This document shows, in pieces, positions 1 through 11,564 of a stretch of 64,000 bases of DNA (the stretch's first letter is position 1; each line of letters begins with the position of its first letter). The position numbers and the translations under genes were made by a program. The stretch spans positions 7,130,001 to 7,194,000 of the forward strand of contig JANTQA010000047.1 of assembly GCA_027625915.1 (NCBI GenBank), read 5' to 3'. This DNA comes from Anaeramoeba flamelloides. Lineage: Eukaryota; Metamonada; Anaeramoebidae. Below the pieces are notes generated by a model that did no database searches, was not told the DNA's origin, and saw nothing but the letters and a program-made list of their open reading frames with translations.

Positions 1-901
1 ATAGAAGAAAAATCTTACATTTTACTCAATTCTTTTAAATTCTGGAAAACCTAAAGGTAGTTTTTATGATTTTTTCTGTTTTATATATGTAGTGTTCTAG
101 GTTTTTTTGGGTTTTTCTATTTTATTTGTGAAGTGTCCTAGGTTTTTTTACTTTAGAAATAAACCAAAAAATTTATTAAAATTTTCGGTTTATTTCGAAA
201 GTAAAAAAAACCTAAAGAAAATCAATATATTTTCAAAATAAATAGAAAACTCAAAAAAACCTAACGAAAATCTATTAATTTTCCAAATAAACAGAAAACC
301 CAAGAAAACTTAACCATTAATTTTTTTTTTTTTTTTTTTTTGATTTACAAGAATAGTGGTAAATTAAGGATTTTGTTCAATTCTTTCGAATTCTGGAAAA
401 GTTAACAGTGGATTTTTTTAATTTGGGCTATAAACCGAAAAATTATTTAAATTTTCGATTTATTTCTAAAATTAAAAAAAAAACTATCAGCAAAAAAGAG
501 GAATTAGCAACCCCTCCCTTAAATAATATTAAATAAAAAATATGACATTTTTTTGAAATTTTATCACGAATTGAAAAAATATTAATTCAATTCCTCTATT
601 ATATTGAAAAAATCAAATATCCAAGAAAATTTGTTTTGATTAATAAAAAAAAATAAATAATTTTTAATTTATTTTTGTTTATTTTTTTTTTTTAATAATT
701 AATTAAATTATTAAAGCGAAAGAATAAAATCAAAAATTAAAAAAAGAAAAAATGTTATTGATTATAATTAACAACAAAAACAGCAGCAGCAGCAACAACA
801 GCAACAACAACAATAAAAGAAATCTGGAAAATTATAAAAAAATAAAAGCAAAAAAAGCAAAAGGTCCATTTAAATCAATCTCTCTATTGTCATCCATTTT
901 C
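1..901. other. Gene-free AT-rich flank with two small palindromes
   Basis: No gene is visible. Two short imperfect palindromes around AAATAAACC...GGTTTATTT lie at about 160-200 and 425-470, and the motif TTCTGGAAA after a TCAATTCTTT block occurs at about 28-47 and 378-397; the same block recurs near 12.2, 12.6 and 44.1 kb, so this is a degenerate dispersed repeat. A CAG/CAA trinucleotide run sits at about 777-814, just downstream of the 3' end of the minus-strand gene. Confidence 0.5.
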
Positions 902-2842
902 TTAATCTTGATTTGATTCTTGTTCATTAACTTGGTTTATTAATAGCTCAAGATCAAATTCATTTTCAGAAGCATTATCGTCCTCAACGTCTCCAATAAT
1001 TTCTTCAATATCGTCTTCGTCTCCGCCTAGTTCGCTAAAAATGGCTTGCAATTCACCATTTTCATCATTCCAGTCATCCTCATCATTCTGTTCCCCCTCT
1101 TTTGCATTTTCATTTTCATTTTCATTTTCATAAACTCCGACTTGTTCTTCTTGTTGAGAATTGTATGTGTTCTCATTTAAGAAATCTTGAACATATTGTT
1201 GATCAGATATTTGGTCAAAAAAGGAACCATAATTATTATTTGGCTGTTGTAATTCTGTGATTCGTTGATCAAAAGAAGAAAGATCTTGTTTTAAATCTAA
1301 AATAACAGTTGTTGTTTCCGTTATTTTGCTTCTCAGTTCTTGGAATATTTCTTCTTTGATCAACAGTTGCTGGTTTTCAAGATATGAAATTAATTTTTGT
1401 TCTCTTTTTGTCCATTCATTTTCATTTTCCTTTTCATTTCCTTTTTCCTTTTCATTTCCTTTTTCCTTTTCTTTTTTTTTGCTTGACATTTTTTTTGTTG
1501 CTGTTTTGTTTGTATTTATATTTGTGCTTATGCTTGTGTTAGTATTTGCTAATTTAATATTTATCAAAGATTTTCTAATGGACGAAATATCTTTTGACAA
1601 TTTATTATATTGCACATTCATTCGTGTTCTTGTTTTTTTTAATTCCTTTCCCAATTGAGACATTTCAATTTTAATTTTGATTGGGTTTATTCTTCTTTTT
1701 TGGTTTGGGGGGTTTTTGTTTGCAACAGGAATTTTTTTGGGTGTCGGTCTTAAAATTTCTTTTTTTTTTGTTTCGTTTGTTTTTGTAGTTGATATTTTTG
1801 TTGACGTTCTTGGTTTTGGTTGGCTTTTAATCGGTTGAAAGGTTTTGGTTTTGGTTGTCATTATGCTTGGACTTGGGGTTTTTCTTACAAAAGTTGTGGG
1901 ACTTTTTGTTGATTTTCTATTGATGCCGAGTTTCGACACTGGATTTTTTTTTGTGCTTTTGTTTTGACCAAGTTTTTGTTTTTGTTTTGGATTTGTTTTC
2001 ATTCCAGTTTTTGAATTTGGATTTATATTTGGATTTGTGTTTGATTTTTTACTTGTATTTGTTTCTTTATTAGTGTTTCTTTCTTTACTTGTGTTTCTTT
2101 CTTTATTTGGATTTATTTCTGTTTCTGCTTCATTTTTCAAAATGCTTTTATACAAGTTTGATTTTAAAAGGTTTTTTTTTTTGATTTTTAATTTTGAATT
2201 CTGATTTGAAATGGATTTTGATCTTGTTCTGGGTTTCTTTTTTGTTTTCTTTTTGGTTGAACTTCTTTTTTTTTTGTTTTCTTGTTTTGTTTTTGTTTCT
2301 TGATTAACGTTATCTTCACACTTCGTTTGATCCACTGAAGATGACTTTGATTCCTCATTTTTTTTTGTTTTTGTTTTGCCTTTTTGGAGATTATCTTTGG
2401 TTTGAATTTGATTAGCTTTTTTAGTATTATTTTCTTTATTATCACTACTGTTTGTTTTATTATTCTTATTATCTTTGTTGTTCTTACTGCCACCACTTTT
2501 TTGTTTTTGTTTGTTTTTTTTTTTTTTAACTTTGAAAAAGAGTTTTTCCTTTTCTTTTGGTGGGTTTGTGTTTACGGAAGAAAAATTAAATGATCCCTGT
2601 GATTTAATTTTCCTATGAAGTATACTTCTTTTGCCTGCACTAAAAGATCTTTTAGATCTTCTTCCTTTAACTTTACTTTGGCTTTTTTTGATCTTTCCAA
2701 AATTAAGCTCTTTTGTTTTGTTTTTTGAATTCCTTTTTTTTGTGTTTTTCTTTTTTTCTGTTTTTGTTTGCTCATTTTCTTCTTTTTCTTTATTTTGGTT
2801 TTTGTCTCCAATTTCAAAACCAGTTGAAATGGTACTGATCAT
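902..2842 (-). CDS. Lys-rich coiled-coil protein with acidic C-terminus, function unknown
   Basis: A 646-residue uninterrupted frame starts at an ATG (MISTISTGFEIG) and ends in TAA. I recognise no catalytic domain. Residues 1-400 are extremely rich in Lys, Asn, Thr and Ser with many Lys-Arg clusters (for example KKKKNKQKQK), as in nucleic-acid-binding or nuclear low-complexity regions. Heptad-like helices follow at about 400-435 (MSQLGKELKKTRTRMN) and 480-545 (EQKLISYLENQQLLIKEEIF), separated by a Lys-Glu-Gly-Asn repeat (KEKGNEKEKGNE). The last 90 residues are strongly acidic (NEDDWNDENG-like, DDIEEIIGDVEDD). Such a basic head, coiled coil and acidic tail could suit a chromatin or ribonucleoprotein scaffold, but that is inference. 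The length and the sustained frame in AT-rich DNA support a real gene. Nearest neighbour is the lipase gene 6.8 kb away on the opposite strand. Confidence 0.75.
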   Translation of the reverse strand: MISTISTGFEIGDKNQNKEKEENEQTKTEKKKNTKKRNSKNKTKELNFGKIKKSQSKVKGRRSKRSFSAGKRSILHRKIKSQGSFNFSSVNTNPPKEKEKLFFKVKKKKNKQKQKSGGSKNNKDNKNNKTNSSDNKENNTKKANQIQTKDNLQKGKTKTKKNEESKSSSVDQTKCEDNVNQETKTKQENKKKRSSTKKKTKKKPRTRSKSISNQNSKLKIKKKNLLKSNLYKSILKNEAETEINPNKERNTSKERNTNKETNTSKKSNTNPNINPNSKTGMKTNPKQKQKLGQNKSTKKNPVSKLGINRKSTKSPTTFVRKTPSPSIMTTKTKTFQPIKSQPKPRTSTKISTTKTNETKKKEILRPTPKKIPVANKNPPNQKRRINPIKIKIEMSQLGKELKKTRTRMNVQYNKLSKDISSIRKSLINIKLANTNTSISTNINTNKTATKKMSSKKKEKEKGNEKEKGNEKENENEWTKREQKLISYLENQQLLIKEEIFQELRSKITETTTVILDLKQDLSSFDQRITELQQPNNNYGSFFDQISDQQYVQDFLNENTYNSQQEEQVGVYENENENENAKEGEQNDEDDWNDENGELQAIFSELGGDEDDIEEIIGDVEDDNASENEFDLELLINQVNEQESNQD

Positions 2843-3235
2843 TTTTAATTTTCAAAATAGCTCAAGGGTTGGTTAGTTGCTAAATTGGTTGGTTTGTAAT
2901 TAACAACTTAAAAATTTGATAATTTGAAAAATTTTTGCAAAAATGATTTTGGAAAAATAAATTTTTCTTTATTATAGTTTCCTAATGAGTTTTTTGGGAT
3001 TAAATTTATCCTTTAACCTTTGAAAAGGGAAACACATTTTTTTTTTTTTTGTTACAAAGTTTTTGACCCAGGCTAATTTAACAAGAAAAAGCTAGTTTGA
3101 AACTTTTGAAATTTGTCACACATTTTTTATCAAAAATCCACTCAATATTTAATCTTAATTTAGCTCACTAGAACAAACTTATCTCTTAATAAAATCTTTT
3201 TTTCTCTTTTATTTTATTTAACTTTGAAAAATAAA

Positions 3236-3476
3236 TTACTGATAAATTCTCAGAAAATTCAAAAAAATTTTGAGTTCAATTTCCATTTTTATAAATCTTT
3301 CAATCTGTTTCTTATCAAATATTCCTGACAAAGAAAATTTTGAAGACCAACTAATTTTACAGGGTTTCTTAACAATTTACTTCATAAAAGGCTCTATTCA
3401 AAGCTTGAGCATAAAAATTTCAAAAAGGAAAATCAAGTAAAAATTTCCAAACATAAATTGCAATTTATCAGTAACA
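3236..3476. repeat. Short TIR element, family K
   Basis: The ends are inverted copies of TACTGATAAATT (ATTACTGATAAATTCTC at the left, GCAATTTATCAGTAAC at the right). A longer relative lies in inverted orientation at 35805-36282 and shares the blocks around the GAGCATAAAAATTTC and CTAATTTTACAG motifs. No coding capacity; likely a non-autonomous DNA transposon remnant. Confidence 0.5.
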
Positions 3477-3778
3477 TAAAAAGATCTCTTCTAGGTTGTT
3501 GTTAAAAGGGTTGTTTTACTGGAGTTTAAAAAACAGTACACAAGACAATAATCGACAACTTTATGATGGTTTTCTCAATTTAAAAAAACAAAGGTAAAAA
3601 AAAAGATTATGAACAATAAGTTTCTGAGAACAAAAATAATATACTGACTGATTCAATTTTATATGATTATTAATCATATTTCAACCAACTTTTAATGAAA
3701 ATTGTATCCTTTTATTTCTGAATGATATTTATTTTATTTGATCATTGTTGAAAACCTTAAAAGAAAAGAAACCAAGTT

Positions 3779-4242
3779 TACTGTTGAGAGAAAAATGTTG
3801 GAAACAGAAAAATGGCTGTACACCATTATTAATTTGTAACATTAGTAAAATTGAAAATCAAATCCTATTGATAACTAGATGAATTTTAAATAAATCCAGG
3901 TTTAAGTGTGCTACAAGTTCATTAATCTGTGGTTTGTGTAGAATATTCATTTGAATGATTGACAACTAAAGTAGATCATGCTATTGTAACAAAAATCCAA
4001 GTTTTAGTAATGTTTACAATTAATTCCGAAAATGGTAATTTTTAAGTTTGATTTAGATTCTGAGAGATAAGGTTTTGAAAAAAGTAGAATTACATTAATC
4101 GTTATTCTAATAAGTAGATTATTGTTATTATCTTTAACTATTTCACAATCAATTGAAATTAAAAATCATTTTCAGTAAGGTTCACAATTAAAAATGCTGT
4201 CCAACCATTTTTCTGTGTCAAACATTTTTCTCTCAACAGTTA
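3779..4242. mobile_element. MITE-like element, family A, about 80-bp TIRs
   Basis: The left end ACTGTTGAGAGAAAAATG and the right end (reverse complement ACTGTTGAGAGAAAAATG) match over roughly 80 bp, running through the inner block ATTTTTAATTGTGAAC. The ends abut TA on both sides, in line with a TA target. Three relatives lie at 19648-20128, 63339-63844 and, as a single end, 42817-42983. There is no transposase; the frame read through the right TIR is not a gene. Confidence 0.7.
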
Positions 4243-5879
4243 TTATTTTTTTCTTTCCATTCAATAAGATTGTTCATTTTTTAAAAGCAATCAAACCGAA
4301 TAATGCAAAACTATTCAAAATTTTAATACACCCCTTATTATCAAATGAATTAGGAGACCAAAATTTTATGATTAAAAATTGGATTATTGTACTTAGAAAC
4401 TCTTTTTCTGATTCCCCAGATTTTGGTTCAAAAAGTATACTGATTTATGAAAATAACTTTTCAGATTTAATAATAATAAGAAAAATAAAAAGAATTACAT
4501 AATAATTGATTTTGTTTTGGAACCCTCTTCTCGTTTGGTTAACTGTACTATTGGAAATGAACTTTGATTAACTTTACTTTTACAAAATGATCTTCATTTT
4601 ACTTTTGATGATCTGACAGTCTGAGTTTTAATAATGATGATTGATCTATCTGAGCATGATAAATTTGATAAATCTTTTAAAATGAGGAATTAAGGTCATT
4701 AGGATAGAATAAAATCTAAAATAAGTGAAAACAATTAATTTTTTCATTTTTACTGAAGGGACTAGACTCTATTATTTTTTTTTTTGACCAAATATTAAAT
4801 AAGAATTCCTTATATAAAAATATACTTCATATTAAAAATAAACAGGGGTTTTCAAATCTTAGTAATTGGCAAAAAATTTTCTCAATCTCTATTAAATTAA
4901 GGTAAAAAAATTTACTAGAGATTAGTCACTAAAGAAATTCATTTCTCTAATTATCATTTTTTCTTTTGTTCTCAAGTATTTTTTCTTTAAGAACTGCGTT
5001 CCCACCTTTGAAGGGATTGGATAATTGTGTTATTTAACTTTCACTTCTCATAAAAAATTTTCACACGGAAGAAATTGGACAAAAATAAAAAAAAAAAAAA
5101 CAGTTTTTGTCATCTTTACCTTTTGAAACAAACTTTTTTTCTTTGTTTTTCAATGAATAGAAAATTGAAATTTGTAAATAACAAAAAAAACTAATTTCAT
5201 AAAATATCTTTTGGGGATTTTCAAGAGCTTTTCAATTTTTAGAAGATTTCAAACTTGTAAAAGCAAATGTAAAAATGTGTTGAACAGCCCAAGAAAATAG
5301 TGTGAGTTCAGAAAGTTGAAATGGGAATTCTAAAATATTAAAATCAAAATTTAGCATGATCTAAAAAGGCAAAAATTGTGAAAATTTCACATTTTTTCTA
5401 TAAGAAATTCTCCTTGGACAAATATTACTTAGGTTACATAACTCTTTCAAGAGTGATTTTATCAATTATTTCACCGTTTTCACCTAAAAACTCAGTCATT
5501 TGGGGAGTAACCACAGTAAAGGAAAATTTTTCACTTTTTTCCAATTTTGAAGAGGATCAGAAAATAAATTTTTATAACTCTGGTTGTACCTCATTGATTT
5601 TTATTATTTAAAATATTATACTCTGTATATTTTTTAAATAATTTTTTATAAAGTCTCAAAGAAATTGCCACAATAGAATGTTGAGATGAATTGCTTAAAA
5701 TGATGTTTCGAATGTTGAATGGCTTATATTTTATCCTTATCTCAACATTATATTCTGGTAATTAACTATTTCATTATTGTGTTTTTAATCTTTTTTGAAT
5801 TTTTTTGATCATGACAATTAAAAAAAAAATCAAAAGTTGATTAAAAAAATAATTAAAAAAAATATTTTTTTTTATTTTG
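4243..5879. other. Gene-free AT-rich interval
   Basis: I see no coding region, RNA gene or paired repeat ends here. The sequence is A/T homopolymer and short degenerate blocks only. Confidence 0.4.
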
Positions 5880-6256
5880 TATTATTATTGAAGAAGTGTA
5901 AATTACATTCTAGATACCCTTTTACTTAAATTCCCTTCCAGAAATTTAAGCGTAAAATCATATATTTTACGATTATTAATTAATAATAATAGTTTCAAAC
6001 TGTTTGATTTGAAATTAATTCATTAATATTTTTTTTTTAATTAATTATGAAATATTAATCTATCTTTTTCATAGGAAGGATCGACCCATCAAAAATGATT
6101 AATATTTTCAATAAAAAAATATTTTTTTGATATCTCAAGACCATATTCATAAATTAATAATCGCATAATCTATAATTTTAGGCTTAAATTTTGTGAAAGA
6201 AAATTTAAATATAAGAACATTTGTTTAAATTGCACTTCTTACTTAATAATAAAAAA
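5880..6256. mobile_element. MITE-like element, family G, about 110-bp TIRs
   Basis: The left end GAAGAAGTGTAAATTACA is mirrored at the right by TTAAATTGCACTTCTTAC, and the inverted similarity continues inward through the TTTAAGCGTAAAATCATA block to a centre near 6050. Related but longer copies with the same left end lie at 11565-12090 and 48470-48995, and a fragment starts near 6541. No coding capacity. Confidence 0.6.
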
Positions 6257-7043
6257 TAAAATAATATTTTTGTACAAGTAGTTAAATCATTCTTTCCGAA
6301 AAAAATAAGCAAAAATAGCACATCAGTTTTTATAATCTATCCTAAATTAATTTTAACTTTTTTCACATTTAGAAATTGAAAAATTATCTTAAAAAGGTTC
6401 GAAAATTTTAATAAATTTTTCGTCCTACTTTTCACTTGATTTTAAAATTTGGTAGAGTTTAAGATAATGCAGTAATATATTTTCAAATCAAGTCTAAAAC
6501 AGTTATGTTAAGAGGAAAACAAAAATTGGTTTTTTTTTTATTATTATTATTTATGAATTGTAAATTACATCCTAAATATATTTATATTTTTTTTTTTTTT
6601 TTTATTTTTTAAGGGTGGAGTTTTTAGTTCCTCTTGTTTGCCCGAATTCCTAAATTGCGATTTAGAAATTTTTTTAAAGTAATATTTTTATATTTAAATT
6701 GGTTAAATAAAATTCTAGCATAAAATCATATTTTTTAGGTTTAATAATCCATGGAAATAATCTTAATTTTCTATAGCTGAAAGTATTTCAGAATTAATGT
6801 TAAAATAATCTAATATGCAATATTCATCTGTGTTTCAAAATAAAAGGCGTTTTTTTTTTCCTTTTTTATATAAAACCTATATATTAAACCATCCAAGAAC
6901 CAACAATAAATAATTAAAAAATATAATATTGGTTTCTTCAAGTTCTACCCCTGATAAAATAAATTCTCTCCAATATCTAAGAAACATTTTTATAACTTAA
7001 TTTACTGTTACATGATTATTTTTTCAATATTTTTGTCAATAAA

Positions 7044-7587
7044 ATAAACCCCAATTCAAAAATTTTAACACACCATATTTCAATTTTTGAAAAAATAAAT
7101 CTTATTTAATCCATTCTAGAAGAAATACAAAATTATAACTATTTACTAATTGGACTGTTAAAAATTCTTTATAAATTACAATACTCACATGAAAAAAAAA
7201 TCAATAATTATCAATACTAAAAATTATAAATGTGTTAAAAGGTTTGGAGATATGCAAAATAAAAAAAAATACATCTTGGTAAATTTGTTTAAATTCTTAT
7301 AGGAATATTGATAGATCAAATAGTCAAACTCTATCAACTATTTTTATTCAAGTTCTTTTATTTTTACTAACTCAACTTTAACCTCGTATCGATTCTTGAA
7401 AAAAAAAAATTGATCAAACAAAACAAGTCACAGAATTCAAAAAATGAAATGAAAACAAAAAACTGAAAGATGAAAAAATGATTTTCATATTTTTAAAAAA
7501 TGAAAATCTATTCCTTTTCGAATGAAATTGTATTATTATGATTGTTTATTTCATTTTAGCTGTTTGGAAAATTTTGAAATTAGTTTA
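7044..7587 (+). mobile_element. Dispersed element, family C (full-length copy)
   Basis: About 545 bp, bounded by TAAACCCCAATTCAAAAA and, inverted, TAAACTAATTTCAAAAT, so short TIRs of the TAAAC...AATTCAAAA type. The same sequence recurs at 22395-22931 (inverted), 27384-27914, 36451-37426 (inverted, interrupted) and 56197-56773 (inverted). Landmarks shared by copies are GGAATATTGATCGAT, CTCAACTTTAAC and AAAATGAAATGAAAA. No open frame is conserved, so it is probably non-autonomous. Confidence 0.7.
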
Positions 7588-7745
7588 TTTTTATAATGGG
7601 CTAATAATATGTTAAAAATTTTAAACATATTTTATAACAAAGATTTATGTTATAAAAATTGTTATTATTAAATTTTATAATATTTTAAACGTTTATAACA
7701 CCTTTACAACACATTTATAACATGTTATAAAGAAATTTTTTCATT

Positions 7746-8564
7746 AGGGTATTATTAAAAAAAAAAATTCTAAAAATGAAAGATCAAATTAGAAAATTTA
7801 TCCAAATAAATGAGAAATATTTGAGAAAACTTTTTAACTATCAAAAAACTAAAAATTTATTAAAAACAGGAAAATTAATAAAAATTTTATTCAAAGTAAA
7901 ATTTTACTAAAATGATCAAGGAGTTGACCTTCAAAATTGATTTGGTCTTAGTGTTACCATTGAGTACTGAATATGATGTTAAAATGTAAACCGGAAAAAA
8001 AAATACGGATTTTATTATAGAGCGTGGGTTAGAAGCTTTGTGCATGTGTTTTTTTATCTTTAAAATAGAAACACAAAAAAATAAGAGAAAACATTAATCA
8101 TATTTGTTTGTGCTTCCTATATAAATACTAGAATATCATTGAAAATTAAATTCAAAGAATTGAACTAACTGTTATCAAAAAAAAAAAAAAGTACAAAATT
8201 TATTTGACTTTTTATTAATTCCACAGTATATTTATCAAAATAATGTGTGCCCAAAACAACTATAATCTGTGTTTCAAAATATAATCAATTTCTTTTTTAT
8301 TGAATTGTTCCATGGAATATCTTATTCACTGCTCATTAGTATACCTAAAGTTAAACTCAATTGTGAAGGTTTATTCATTGATATTTTCAGTAAAATTTAA
8401 ATTCGGAAAAAAATTTTTTAAAATTTTTATTAATTTTACTGTTTTTAATAAATTTTTAGTTTTATGATAATTAAAAAGTTTTCTCTAAAATTTACTCATT
8501 TATTTGGATAAATTTTCCAATTTGAACCTTATATTTTTAGAATTTTTTTTTTTAATAATCGTAC
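7746..8564. mobile_element. TIR element, family H, about 170-bp inverted arms
   Basis: The first and last 170 bp are inverted copies of each other: TTATTAAAAAAAAAAATTCT at the left reappears as its complement at 8535-8560, followed inward by TTTATCCAAATAAATGAG and ACTAAAAATTTATTAAAAAC in both arms. The 480-bp core has no gene. The core block ACCTTCAAAATTGATTTGG is echoed near 34690, suggesting a diverged second copy. Confidence 0.65.
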
Positions 8565-9618
8565 TTTAAATAAATCAAGACCATATTTAATTTCTGGTTT
8601 ATAGGTTTCTTTGATAGGTTTATATTAAGTCTTTTTTAATACAACAAAACATACTTTGGATTTTGATACTTTGATTAAACTTTTCTACAGACATTATTTT
8701 GATAACAGTAATATTTTTCAAGCAGGTAGTTAATGTCCTGGATGTTAACAAAGTTGAACTTGATACAAAACTTAAATATCTTTCTTTTTTAAATTAAAGA
8801 ATTTTGATTATTTTAAAAATGAAATTTCTTTTTAAAGAACTACAAGTTTTTGGAATTCAATTAATTTTTTAAAAAAAAGTCTTTGTTATTTAACTTGTAA
8901 TGTTGAAAATTTTTCGAAACAAGATTTGTTTTTTTTAAATGTTTTATTCAAAATCCTTGAAAATATCAAATAGCGAAATATTTTGACTTTCCTTTAATAT
9001 AGAATCTTTTAAAATAGTTTCTCGACACTGTGTTGTGTTTCAGTTCTCACGTCTCTTCAAATTTTAGTTCATCATTCATCTAACAAAAAAAACCGAATTA
9101 ACAAAAAAAAAAAGGGAATGTTGTTTTTGCTTTTTTCCAAATATAAATATTGAATGTTTTTTGATGGTATCCTGAGTACGAAAGTTTGATAGTTTTCTCT
9201 TCAAAAAAATAAATACATTTTCTAATGAGAAAAAAAATACCTTGTTTAAAAAGTAAAAAGAGAAATCAAAACATGGGCTATTAGGATTAGTGATGTTTTT
9301 CACCTTAAATCTTAATCATGAAATGTAAAATTTCAAAAAATGGGGTTGTCAATTCGTAATATTTGACATTTTTGAAGTCTTTGCAAACAAAAAAAAAAAA
9401 AAATCGAATATTGAAGGAGAATAAAAGAGAAAGTTTTTTGTTTTGAAAAAAGATACAATAACAATTGATACTATTGATTCAAAACAACAGTTCTGTGCTT
9501 TAGAAAAAAGGTTTAAAAAAGTGATTAGTTAAATAGAAAAGTTGATAAAAAAACTTAAAAAATTTAGGATATTTTTCTCTGTTATTACCTTGTTTGAATT
9601 ATTTATTTTTGACACAAC

Positions 9619-10740
9619 ATGATAACCAATAAATTTGATCTCCAGACTTTTGATGGACTTACCTTAAAAGCTGTTTCTTTTCAGCCTGAAGACAAAGAAA
9701 CGATCACAGGTGTCTTGTTCATCATCCATGGATTTGCTGAACATTCAATGAGATATCAGGATATGGCAAAACAAATGACTGATGCAGGGATTGCTGTTGT
9801 CAGCATGGATCAAAGAGGACATGGAAAGAGTGAAGGCAAACAAGGGCACACCCCAAGCATGGAGGCTTGGATAAAGGATGTCCACATGATGGTACACCGC
9901 GGAGCTAAGATCTTCAACGTTAAAAAAAAAGGGTTGCCTGTGTATATGTTCGGGCACTCGATGGGTGGCGGAATCCTTTTCCAGTATTTAATCCAGTACA
10001 GGCCAGTGTACGTCCGTGCAGCTATTGCGTCTTCCCCATTTTTACGTTTAACTAAAGGTTCCGTTGGAGCAGTTCGACTGAGCTTGGCCAAGATGATGCA
10101 TAAAATCCATCCTGGTTACACACAAAGCAGCGATTTGGACAGTAACCTTTTAACTGACGATCCTAAGCTGAATAAGAAATATGATGACGATCCTCTCACG
10201 TTTAAAAAAATCACAGTAGGCAATTTAATCTCGGTTCTAAATGGTGGTGTAGATACCTTAGAAAACGCACAGGTGTTAACAGAATTTGAAGATTTTAAAT
10301 TGCTGTTCGTGATAGGCAAGGGCGACAAGCTTGTTGACTGGGAAGCAGTTGTTGAAGTTTATGAAAAAATTCAAGACTCGAAGAAAATTGATTTATATTT
10401 AGACAAACTCTCCAAACACGATTTGCATCACTGCAGCAAAAAAGAAGAAGTAATTGCAATGTACATTAATTATTTAAAGACAGGTGAATTAACAGGCCAA
10501 CCAGAAAGAAATATCGAAGACGAAGAAGAAGAAGAAAAAGAAGAAAAAAAAAAAAAAGACAAAGAAGAAAAAGAAGAAGAAGAAGAAGAAGAAGAGAGTG
10601 ATAGTAATAGTGGTGAAGATGAAAAAGAAAAAGAAAAAAAAGAAGAAGAAGAAGAAGAAGAAGAAGAAAAAGAAAAAGAAAAAGAAGAAGAAAAAGAAGA
10701 AGAAGAAGAAGAAGAAGAAGAAGAAAAAGAAGAAAAATAA
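9619..10740 (+). CDS. Monoglyceride-lipase-like serine hydrolase with poly-acidic tail
   Basis: Predicted to hydrolyse acyl esters such as monoacylglycerols or lysophospholipids, by homology to the MGLL/YTP12-type alpha/beta hydrolases (Hydrolase_4). The start is the first ATG (MITNKFDLQTFDG). Seen in the 373-residue sequence: the oxyanion-region HGFAEHSMRY at 37-46; DQRGHGKSEG at 64-73; the nucleophile elbow GHSMGG at 112-117 with Ser114; the acid Asp236 in GKGDKLVD; and His267 in KHDLHHCSKKEEV. All three members of the triad and their spacing fit the family. Residues 1-297 form the enzyme, close to the usual length. Residues 298-373 are almost entirely Glu and Lys, coded by GAA/AAA repeats with one SDSNSGEDE break; this tail is not part of the family and may be an acidic tether or only repeat expansion. 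No intron, signal peptide or membrane segment is seen. The gene is clearly richer in G+C than its surroundings. Confidence 0.9.
   Translation: MITNKFDLQTFDGLTLKAVSFQPEDKETITGVLFIIHGFAEHSMRYQDMAKQMTDAGIAVVSMDQRGHGKSEGKQGHTPSMEAWIKDVHMMVHRGAKIFNVKKKGLPVYMFGHSMGGGILFQYLIQYRPVYVRAAIASSPFLRLTKGSVGAVRLSLAKMMHKIHPGYTQSSDLDSNLLTDDPKLNKKYDDDPLTFKKITVGNLISVLNGGVDTLENAQVLTEFEDFKLLFVIGKGDKLVDWEAVVEVYEKIQDSKKIDLYLDKLSKHDLHHCSKKEEVIAMYINYLKTGELTGQPERNIEDEEEEEKEEKKKKDKEEKEEEEEEEESDSNSGEDEKEKEKKEEEEEEEEEKEKEKEEEKEEEEEEEEEEKEEK
10520..10738 (+). repeat. GAA/AAA purine microsatellite coding the lipase acidic tail
   Basis: Nearly pure purine run on the plus strand, mostly (GAA)n with AAA and GAG variants, ending at the stop codon. 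It codes Glu/Lys in frame. The reverse strand gives long poly-Phe or poly-Ser frames which are only shadows of this repeat. Confidence 0.85.
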
Positions 10741-11295
10741 TCTGTCAAGCTTATAGGCAAATTTTAGAGTTTCATTTTGGCTAAGAACAAAATTTTTATT
10801 ATTTAGGGAAAAAAATAACAGAAAATCAATCATAAAAAATAATTTTATTTAAAGATTTAAAAAGTCAACCTTTTAACTTAAGCAATAAAAGCTTAATATT
10901 TTTTTTTACACTTTTCTTTATCCTATATTTTTTTAATGTAATAGTCTCATTAATTTATGAGTGGTACTTAGTACATAATTTATATAAATATATTCTTGAT
11001 CAAAATTTGATAATCTTGAAATTATTTTTAAAACAAATTTTCTTTATTTTTGGTGAATGATCCAAAAAGAAAAAAAAATAATTGTTGAAAAAAAAAATAA
11101 AAGAGATTAATGATTTGATATTTTTGACTACAAATCCTATATTTTTAAAAAATTATTATTTTTGAAAAAATATTAGTCTTCTTATCTTCTTACAAGAAGA
11201 TTTTATAACCATTCATCAAATTTTTATATATACTGTTAATTATTAATTATTTATCGAGAGAAAGGAGTAATTAAAGTAAATTTTATCGAATAATA
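10741..11295. other. Gene-free AT-rich interval downstream of lipase gene
   Basis: The 3' flank of the hydrolase gene. Poly-A-signal-like AATAAA occurs at about 10884-10889, but so do many similar strings. No gene or paired repeat is seen. Confidence 0.35.
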
Positions 11296-11489
11296 TTGTT
11301 AGTTTCTCTTTTAAGGCACAAACTTTCAACAAAATTTAAGGCACATAAAAAATCTCAAATTAAGGCACAAAATTTGGAACGTTTTTTTTTACAAATTATT
11401 CTACAAGAATTTGAATTTTGTGCCTTAATTTTAGATCATTATTGTACCTTAAATTTCTTTTAAAGTTTGTTAAAAGAGGAACTGACTTT
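11296..11489. mobile_element. Palindromic MITE, family B
   Basis: About 195 bp folding back on itself: TCTTTTAAGGCACAAAC and AATTTAAGGCACA in the left half are repeated as complements in the right half, which ends GAGGAACTGAC. The ends start at a TA, as in Tc1/mariner insertions. Other copies: 19201-19400, 23909-24106, 38358-38551. No coding capacity. Confidence 0.7.
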
Positions 11490-11564
11490 AAGTAAAAGAG
11501 AATAAGAAAAATAATTAAAATATCACGAGAAAAAATAATAATATGATTTTTATTTTTATTTATT

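Noticed and set aside
4194-4502. 102-codon plus-strand frame
   Set aside because: It begins inside the right TIR of a family A element and continues into AT-rich DNA; not conserved among copies.
10470-10833. Minus-strand poly-Ser and poly-Phe frames opposite the lipase tail
   Set aside because: They are antisense shadows of the GAA microsatellite that codes the Glu-rich tail.
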